Shown here: positions 58,870 to 64,000 of the stretch, piece after piece
Layout of the letters: each line of letters begins with the position of its first letter
How positions within the stretch are numbered: the first letter of the stretch is position 1
Assembly (NCBI GenBank): GCA_031548885.1
Contig: JAVBQO010000002.1
Coordinates: 62,001-126,000 of the forward strand
DNA length: 64,000 nt
DNA from: JAVBQO01 sp031548885
GTDB taxonomy: Bacteria > Patescibacteriota > Saccharimonadia > Saccharimonadales > Saccharimonadaceae
Reading direction: 5' to 3'
The notes under the pieces: generated by a model
The model's database searches: none
What the model was told of the DNA's origin: nothing
Seen by the model: only the letters and a program-made list of their open reading frames with translations
Program-made: the position numbers and the translations under genes

Positions 58870-59538
58870 ATGTTGAAAGTTTCAAACTTGACCAAAACGT
58901 ACGCCAGCGAATCGGGCGACGTTCACGCAGTCAGCGACGTGTCGTTCGAAGTTCCAGGCGGCACGTTTGCCTCGATCATTGGCAAATCCGGTTCGGGCAA
59001 ATCGACGCTGCTGTCGCTGCTCGGCGCGCTCGACAAACCGACGTCCGGTTCGGTCGTCGTGGCCGACCGCGACGTGGCGAAGTTATCCGGCCGTGCACTG
59101 AACGATTATCGTTGTCGCGAAATCGGATTCGTGTTTCAAAACTATCATTTGATTCCGAATTTAACAGCGCTGGAAAATGTCTGCTTGCCGATGGAATTTG
59201 CTCATGCACCAAAACAAAAACGCCTGGCGCGCGCCAAAAAATTGTTGGAAAGTGTTGGTTTGACAAAGGAAAAACACTCGCGAAAACCCGGTCGTTTGTC
59301 CGGCGGCGAACAGCAGCGTGTGGCGATTGCCCGGGCGCTGGCCAATCATCCGAATCTGATCTTGGCGGACGAGCCAACCGGTAATTTGGACGACGCAACT
59401 GGCAAAATGATTTTCGATCTGTTGCACCAATTGACGCGCAGCGAAAAAGTCACCATCGTCGCCGTGACGCACGATTTGGACATTGCGGGCAAAACGGACG
59501 AATCGTTTAAATTATCGGACGGAGAGTTGATGCGATAA
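58870..59538 (+). CDS. MacB/LolD-type ABC ATPase
   Basis: This 222-residue ATPase has Walker A GKSGSGKST, Q-loop FVFQNYHLIPNLTALENV, signature LSGGEQQRVAIARAL and Walker B LILADEPTGNLD, the MacB/LolD/FtsE pattern. It starts 2 bp after the permease stop. The pair probably exports an antimicrobial peptide or lipoprotein under the two-component system upstream. Confidence 0.94.
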   Translation: MLKVSNLTKTYASESGDVHAVSDVSFEVPGGTFASIIGKSGSGKSTLLSLLGALDKPTSGSVVVADRDVAKLSGRALNDYRCREIGFVFQNYHLIPNLTALENVCLPMEFAHAPKQKRLARAKKLLESVGLTKEKHSRKPGRLSGGEQQRVAIARALANHPNLILADEPTGNLDDATGKMIFDLLHQLTRSEKVTIVAVTHDLDIAGKTDESFKLSDGELMR

Positions 59539-59558
59539 CTTTTGCAAAGCGGCATCTG

Positions 59559-59981
59559 TTATTCAAGGCGTTGTTTTGCATTATTGATATCGTTTCTATC
59601 TAGCCCGCCGTCACGGAATGTTACCGGAAAGTTAATTCGCGAAAGATCGCCAGTTGCTATCCACCGATACTTATCGTGCTCAAAACTTAAAATAATATCG
59701 CCATGAAATTGATTCGAGCAAAACAGGTATTTTGTGATCTGCAAAGTATTTTTATCGCGCCATGAATCATTTCTGACCAGTGTTATATTGTCAACTGTTA
59801 ACCTCGTTTCTTCGAAAGTCTCGCGCATAATGGAAGATTCGGGACGCTCGCTAGGTTCGACGCGACCACCCGGTAAATCCCAAACTAGTGCCCGTCGTGG
59901 TGCGGTTGAACTTCTACGCAGTAACAGAATATTGCCGTGGATGTCAAAGATTATGATTTTCGCAATCACCTTCGATTTCAT
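59559..59981 (-). CDS. NUDIX hydrolase
   Basis: This 140-residue protein has WDLPGGRVEPSERPESSIMRETFEETRL, a full NUDIX box apart from Arg in place of the last Gly. Substrate unknown. TAAAAT on the minus strand is 6 nt before the ATG, so the mRNA is probably leaderless. It is divergent from tilS with 33 bp between starts. Its 3' end converges on the ABC ATPase gene. Confidence 0.88.
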   Translation of the reverse strand: MKSKVIAKIIIFDIHGNILLLRRSSTAPRRALVWDLPGGRVEPSERPESSIMRETFEETRLTVDNITLVRNDSWRDKNTLQITKYLFCSNQFHGDIILSFEHDKYRWIATGDLSRINFPVTFRDGGLDRNDINNAKQRLE

Positions 59982-60014
59982 GCTGGCATTTTATCATACG
60001 GTTATAATGTATGT

Positions 60015-60839
60015 GTGAAATACGTTTTAGCAATTTCCGGCGGCGTCGATTCGGTCGTTTTGCTTGACCAGTTTGCGCGTGCGAAAAAAGATTTTGTCGT
60101 GGCGCATTTTGATCACGGCATTCGCGAAAATTCGTCGCGTGATGCGGAATTCGTTCGCAAACTTTGCGAAAAATACAACGTCAAATTCGTTTGCGAAAAA
60201 GCCAATTTGGGTGCGAAATCGAGCGAAGATTTGGCGCGACAAAAACGCTACGAATTCTTGCGAAAAACTGCCAAAACCGAAAAATCCGACCAAATTGTCA
60301 CTGCGCACCACCAAGATGATTTGATCGAAACCATCGTGATGAATTTGATTCGCGGCACCGGTTGGCGCGGTTTGGCGCCGATGTGGTCACCGGATATTTC
60401 GCGCCCGTTTTTGGCCAAATCCAAAGCCGAAATTGTCGATTACGCGCTGCAAAATAATTTGGTTTGGGCCGAGGACGAAACGAACTATACGCCGGATTAT
60501 TTTCGCAATCGCGTGCGAAATGTGGTTGCGAAAATGTCGGGCGCAAATCGTCGGAAACTTGTTCAAATATGTCAAAAGCAAAATGAATTGCGTCGTGAAA
60601 TTGAAAACGAAATCGCAAAGTTTTCGCAACCAGAAATTTGCCGTTATGATCTGATTATGTGGCCGCAAAATGTGGCGCTAGAAATTTTGCGCGGCGCGAC
60701 AAATGCGACGCTGACCCGCCCGCAAATCAGCCAAATTCTGCTGTTTGCGAAAACTGCCAAATCAGGAAAATCGCTCTATTTTGGCGCCAGTGTAAAAATC
60801 ACGGCGAAAAAAGACGCAATATACGTGCGTACCTCTTGA
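60015..60839 (+). CDS. tilS: tRNA(Ile)-lysidine synthetase
   Basis: This 274-residue protein has the PP-loop SGGVDS (8-13), HFDHGIR, AHHQDD and IRGTGWRGLAPM of TilS. It adds lysine to C34 of tRNA-Ile2(CAU), found here at 27831, so that it reads AUA rather than AUG. The start is a GTG at 60015 with TATAAT at 60003-60008 exactly 6 nt before it (leaderless). It is short, with a reduced C-terminal domain, and lies beside ftsH as in many bacteria, without hpt between. Confidence 0.93.
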   Translation: MKYVLAISGGVDSVVLLDQFARAKKDFVVAHFDHGIRENSSRDAEFVRKLCEKYNVKFVCEKANLGAKSSEDLARQKRYEFLRKTAKTEKSDQIVTAHHQDDLIETIVMNLIRGTGWRGLAPMWSPDISRPFLAKSKAEIVDYALQNNLVWAEDETNYTPDYFRNRVRNVVAKMSGANRRKLVQICQKQNELRREIENEIAKFSQPEICRYDLIMWPQNVALEILRGATNATLTRPQISQILLFAKTAKSGKSLYFGASVKITAKKDAIYVRTS

Positions 60840-60909
60840 AAATCTGCTAAAATAGGTAAAGTTGGTCTGCCTGCGCGGACTATGATGCTGAATTAATCAA
60901 AGGAAAATT

Positions 60910-62769
60910 ATGCAACCAAAGAAACCGACGCCAAAAAAATCCAAAAATCGGTGGATTCGCACCACTGTTTTTTGGGCATTAATTATCGTTTTGGGATTGG
61001 CGATTTTCGCCGCCCTGTCGCCGAATTCGAATTTGAAAGACGTGGCCTTTAGCGATTTGACAAAACAGGTCAGCGACGGCCAAGTCCAGAAAATCGTCGA
61101 ACAAGGCAGCAATTTGACGATTACCATGAAAGACCAAGACAAGCCGACCGAAAAGTCGCGCATTCCGTCGGGTGGATCGGCCAGCGAACAGGGCTTGGAT
61201 ATCAACAAAATCGAATACGTTTCGGAAGCGCCCGACGACACCGGCGCGGCCGTATGGAGCGTGATGAGCATCGTCATTCCGGTGTTGCTGATTGGTGCGC
61301 TGTTCATCTGGATGATGCGCTCGGCGAACCAGCAGGGAAATCAGGCGATGGGCTTCGGCCGATCAAAAGCCAAACTGTACGGCAAAGACAAAGACGCCGT
61401 GAATTTCGCGAAAATCGCCGGCAACGAAGAAGCCAAAGAAGATTTGGTCGAAGTCGTAGATTTCTTGAAACATCCGAAAAAATTCCACGAAGTTGGTGCG
61501 AAAATCCCCAAAGGCGTGTTGTTGGTTGGGCCTCCGGGAACAGGCAAAACCATGTTGGCACGCGCCGTTGCGGGTGAAGCTGACGTGCCGTTTTTCAGCA
61601 TTTCGGGTTCGGAATTCGTCGAAATGTTCGTCGGCGTCGGCGCATCGCGTGTTCGCGATTTGTTTGAAAAAGCCAAAAAGAACGCACCGTGCATTATCTT
61701 CATCGACGAAATTGACGCTGTTGGACGACGTCGCGGCTCGGGAATGGGCGGTGGTCACGACGAGCGCGAGCAGACGCTCAACCAGATTTTGGTGGAAATG
61801 GATGGGTTTGACAAAAATCAGAACGTGATCGTTTTGGCGGCCACAAACCGCGCGGATGTTTTGGACCCAGCATTGTTGCGACCGGGGCGATTTGACCGTC
61901 GTGTCAACATTTCGCTGCCGGAGCGCAAAGACCGCGAAGCGATTTTGAAAGTTCATTTCAAAAATAAACCGGCCGACGAAAGTGTTGATTTGGACGCGTT
62001 GGCTGCGAAAACCGCCGGTTCGAGTGGCGCGGACTTGGCAAATATCGCCAACGAATCGGCCATCATCGCGGCGCGTCACAACCGCAAAAAAGTCACCAAT
62101 GACGACGTGACGGCGGCCTTCGAAAAAGTTGCCATCGGCCCGGAACGAAAATCCAAAGTCATGAACGAAAAAGACAAAGAGTTGACAGCTTATCACGAAG
62201 GTGGTCACGCTATTGTGGCACACGTTTTGCCCGACAGCGATCCGGTGCACAAAGTGACGATTATTCCGCGCGGCGGCACCGGTGGCGTGACGTGGACTTT
62301 GCCGCCAGAAGACCGGAATTACACATCAGTCGTCGAATTCAAAGACATTTTGGCACGGGCGCTCGGTGGGCGCATCGCCGAAGAAATCGTTTATGGCCGC
62401 GATCGCATCACGACCGGCGCCGGCTCGGACCTGCGTAGCGCGACATCAATTGCACGCGACATGATCATGGAACAAGGCATGGGCACCAAACTGCGCGACC
62501 AAGTCTTTCACGAGGAAGAAGGCGGTTTGATGTTCGACAAAATGACACGCGATCGCCCATACAGCGAAAAAACCGCCGAAGAAATCGACCGCGAAGTCGA
62601 GAGTCTGCTTGAGGAAGCCGCCAAACGCGCCCGCGAAGTTATCACTACGAACCGCGCCAAATTGGACGCATTGGCCAAACAATTGCTAGAAAAAGAAACG
62701 CTCAATGCCGACGATGTCGTAGAAATTCTAAAAGGTACCAAACTGCCCGAAACCGCTAAATTGTATTAG
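60910..62769 (+). CDS. ftsH: ATP-dependent zinc metalloprotease FtsH
   Basis: This 619-residue protein has two transmembrane helices (about 18-38 and 118-137), a AAA+ domain with Walker A GPPGTGKT (207-214) and FIDEIDAVGRRRG, the pore loop FVEMFVG, and the zinc site HEGGHA near 430. It degrades membrane and regulatory proteins. AAAGGAAAATT precedes the ATG, with a leader of about 55 nt starting near a TAAAAT at 60848. It follows tilS, a widely conserved order. Confidence 0.97.
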   Translation: MQPKKPTPKKSKNRWIRTTVFWALIIVLGLAIFAALSPNSNLKDVAFSDLTKQVSDGQVQKIVEQGSNLTITMKDQDKPTEKSRIPSGGSASEQGLDINKIEYVSEAPDDTGAAVWSVMSIVIPVLLIGALFIWMMRSANQQGNQAMGFGRSKAKLYGKDKDAVNFAKIAGNEEAKEDLVEVVDFLKHPKKFHEVGAKIPKGVLLVGPPGTGKTMLARAVAGEADVPFFSISGSEFVEMFVGVGASRVRDLFEKAKKNAPCIIFIDEIDAVGRRRGSGMGGGHDEREQTLNQILVEMDGFDKNQNVIVLAATNRADVLDPALLRPGRFDRRVNISLPERKDREAILKVHFKNKPADESVDLDALAAKTAGSSGADLANIANESAIIAARHNRKKVTNDDVTAAFEKVAIGPERKSKVMNEKDKELTAYHEGGHAIVAHVLPDSDPVHKVTIIPRGGTGGVTWTLPPEDRNYTSVVEFKDILARALGGRIAEEIVYGRDRITTGAGSDLRSATSIARDMIMEQGMGTKLRDQVFHEEEGGLMFDKMTRDRPYSEKTAEEIDREVESLLEEAAKRAREVITTNRAKLDALAKQLLEKETLNADDVVEILKGTKLPETAKLY

Positions 62770-62771
62770 CC

Positions 62772-64000
62772 ATGGAAATTTCGCCGTCGTCAAACTTACC
62801 ACCACCAAAACGCCGCGTGAAAGCATCGACCCGCGTGCGCGGCGTGATCGCGCGCGCCAATAACAAATTGGGGATCAAGCAAGCCGCCATTTTGTTGGCC
62901 GGCTCGTCATTGATCGCCAGTTTGCTGGGTTTGTACCGCGACCGCATCCTGAACGGCATGTATCTGCACACTTACAAAGTCGGCATCGACGCCTACACGG
63001 CGGCGTTTTCGATCCCCGATTTCATGTTCTATATATTGGTGTCGGGCGCGTTATCGGTTACGTTCATCCCGGTTTTCAATGCTCGTTTGTTGAAAGGCAA
63101 CAAAGAATCAGCCTGGCAGCTCGGCACCAGCATGATCAATTTGCTGGCGCTGGTCACGCTGGCGGCTAGTATTTTAATTATCGTTTTCGCACCGCTGTTG
63201 GTGCAGATTATTGTGCCGGGCTTTGATGAACAAGGCCGCGCATTGACAGTTAGCATGATGCGTGTCATTGCCATAAATCCGTTCCTGTTTGCCATTGCCA
63301 CCGTCATCGCGTCGATGCAACAAGCCGTCGGCCGATTCGTGTTTTTCGCGATGGCGCCGGCACTGTACAACTTGGGCATTATTTTTGGCGCGACGGTGTT
63401 GACGAACGGCGTGAATATCATGGGGCACCAGATTTTCGAAGGCGGCATCATGGGCGTGGCGTTGGGTGTGGTCATCGGCGCGGTGCTGCAATTGGTGGTT
63501 TCGGTACTCGGTTTGATTGGTCTGGGATTCGATTATCGGTTCAAAATTTATTGGCGAAATCGCGGTTTTCGCAAAGTTTTGTCGTTGCTGCCGGCGCGTT
63601 CGTTCGATCAAAGTATCGACTACGTGTCGAGTTTGGTTGACAACAACTTGGCCAGCCGCATGGGTGCGGGCATCGTGCGTTCGTACGACCAAGCGGTAAA
63701 TTTGTATCTGATGCCAATCACGCTGATCGGTACGGCGATTTCGACGGCGGCGTTTCCGCAAATGACCGAACGGCTTTCGCAGGGCCGGCCGGATCTGTTT
63801 CGCAAGGAGCTGCAAGGCGTCATGCGTGTGATTATTTGGTTGGCGCTGCCGGTGGCAATGATTACGTTTTTCGCACGTGGATTTATTGTGTCGATGATTG
63901 TGCCGGGCGGCGATTCGCTGATCGCGGGGCTGTTGGGGCTGATGTCAGTTATCATTATTTTGCGGTCGGTTTTTCAAATCGCCAGTCGCAGTTTCTACGC
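62772..64000 (+). CDS. murJ: lipid II flippase MurJ (partial, runs off the window)
   Basis: The frame is open to the end of the window (409 codons). The protein has a basic N-terminal tail, then LLAGSSLIASLLGLYRDRILNG, the MurJ/MviN first helix, and further paired helices (FVFFAMAPALYNLGIIFGA, AVNLYLMPITLIGTAISTAAFPQMTE). MurJ moves lipid II across the membrane for peptidoglycan synthesis, matching MurC encoded at 24673. It starts 2 bp after the ftsH stop, so the two are co-transcribed; no strong Shine-Dalgarno is visible. Confidence 0.93.
   Translation, partial: MEISPSSNLPPPKRRVKASTRVRGVIARANNKLGIKQAAILLAGSSLIASLLGLYRDRILNGMYLHTYKVGIDAYTAAFSIPDFMFYILVSGALSVTFIPVFNARLLKGNKESAWQLGTSMINLLALVTLAASILIIVFAPLLVQIIVPGFDEQGRALTVSMMRVIAINPFLFAIATVIASMQQAVGRFVFFAMAPALYNLGIIFGATVLTNGVNIMGHQIFEGGIMGVALGVVIGAVLQLVVSVLGLIGLGFDYRFKIYWRNRGFRKVLSLLPARSFDQSIDYVSSLVDNNLASRMGAGIVRSYDQAVNLYLMPITLIGTAISTAAFPQMTERLSQGRPDLFRKELQGVMRVIIWLALPVAMITFFARGFIVSMIVPGGDSLIAGLLGLMSVIIILRSVFQIASRSFY

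Noticed and set aside
1..64000. Recoding of TGA (as in SR1/Gracilibacteria)
   Set aside because: Genes end cleanly at TGA with ATGA overlaps to the next start (1497, 8497, 13991, 31786, 35067, 44234, 50387, 55553), so TGA is a stop.
1..64000. CRISPR arrays, insertion sequences or prophage
   Set aside because: No spaced direct repeats of CRISPR type, no transposase, integrase or phage structural genes were found.

Overview
The window looks like chromosomal DNA of a small-genome bacterium, most consistent with the Patescibacteria (CPR), probably Candidatus Saccharibacteria (TM7). This is inferred from the gene set, the dense packing, many short lineage-type membrane proteins, the type IV pilus pieces and the near absence of biosynthetic genes; there is no rRNA here to confirm it. 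TGA works as a normal stop: many genes end in ATGA overlaps. That argues against the recoded Gracilibacteria/SR1 group. G+C is roughly 48-50% by eye, apart from one clearly GC-richer gene near 56.7-57.2 kb.

Layout. 0-8.2 kb: a 2H phosphoesterase, proline iminopeptidase and peptide deformylase, then a MarR regulator with a heterodimeric ABC exporter and a metal P-type ATPase. 8.2-15 kb: a TylF-like methyltransferase, CorA, a short transcription unit with a 30-codon ORF, a DsbA-like protein, a CBS protein, aspS and a P-loop kinase. 15-27 kb: membrane and hypothetical proteins, a secreted HNH nuclease, MscS, a TsaC-TrmB fusion, a CYTH-kinase interrupted by a stop codon, NUDIX and MazG enzymes, and murC. 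27-47 kb: an FtsB-like protein, tRNA-Ile2(CAU), a lamin-tail surface protein, ruvC/ruvA/ruvB, zwf, a pilin, recA, two tandem NUDIX genes, recX, a GspE/PilB-like ATPase, tsaE-tsaB and rny. 47-48 kb: tRNA-fMet, a 42-codon gene missed by a length filter, and tRNA-Met. 48-64 kb: an alkylsulfatase, an ATP-cone protein beside a cysteine-less flavoprotein, a GT-C glycosyltransferase, an OpgC-like protein, a two-component system next to a MacB/FtsX-type exporter, tilS, ftsH and a partial murJ.

Two window-wide signals stand out. First, the octamer TGCGAAAA/TTTTCGCA occurs about 115 times by hand count (about 2 expected by chance). It occurs in all reading frames and between genes, sometimes as inverted pairs, and it is scarce in genes that look foreign. 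It behaves like a DNA uptake sequence or Chi-like site. Second, about 31 genes have a TANNNT -10 box exactly 6-8 nt before the start codon and no Shine-Dalgarno, so they are probably transcribed as leaderless mRNAs; operon-internal and leadered genes keep a Shine-Dalgarno. Pilus parts, a secreted nuclease, RecA/RecX and RuvABC in the same window fit a lineage that takes up and recombines DNA, but that link is inference.
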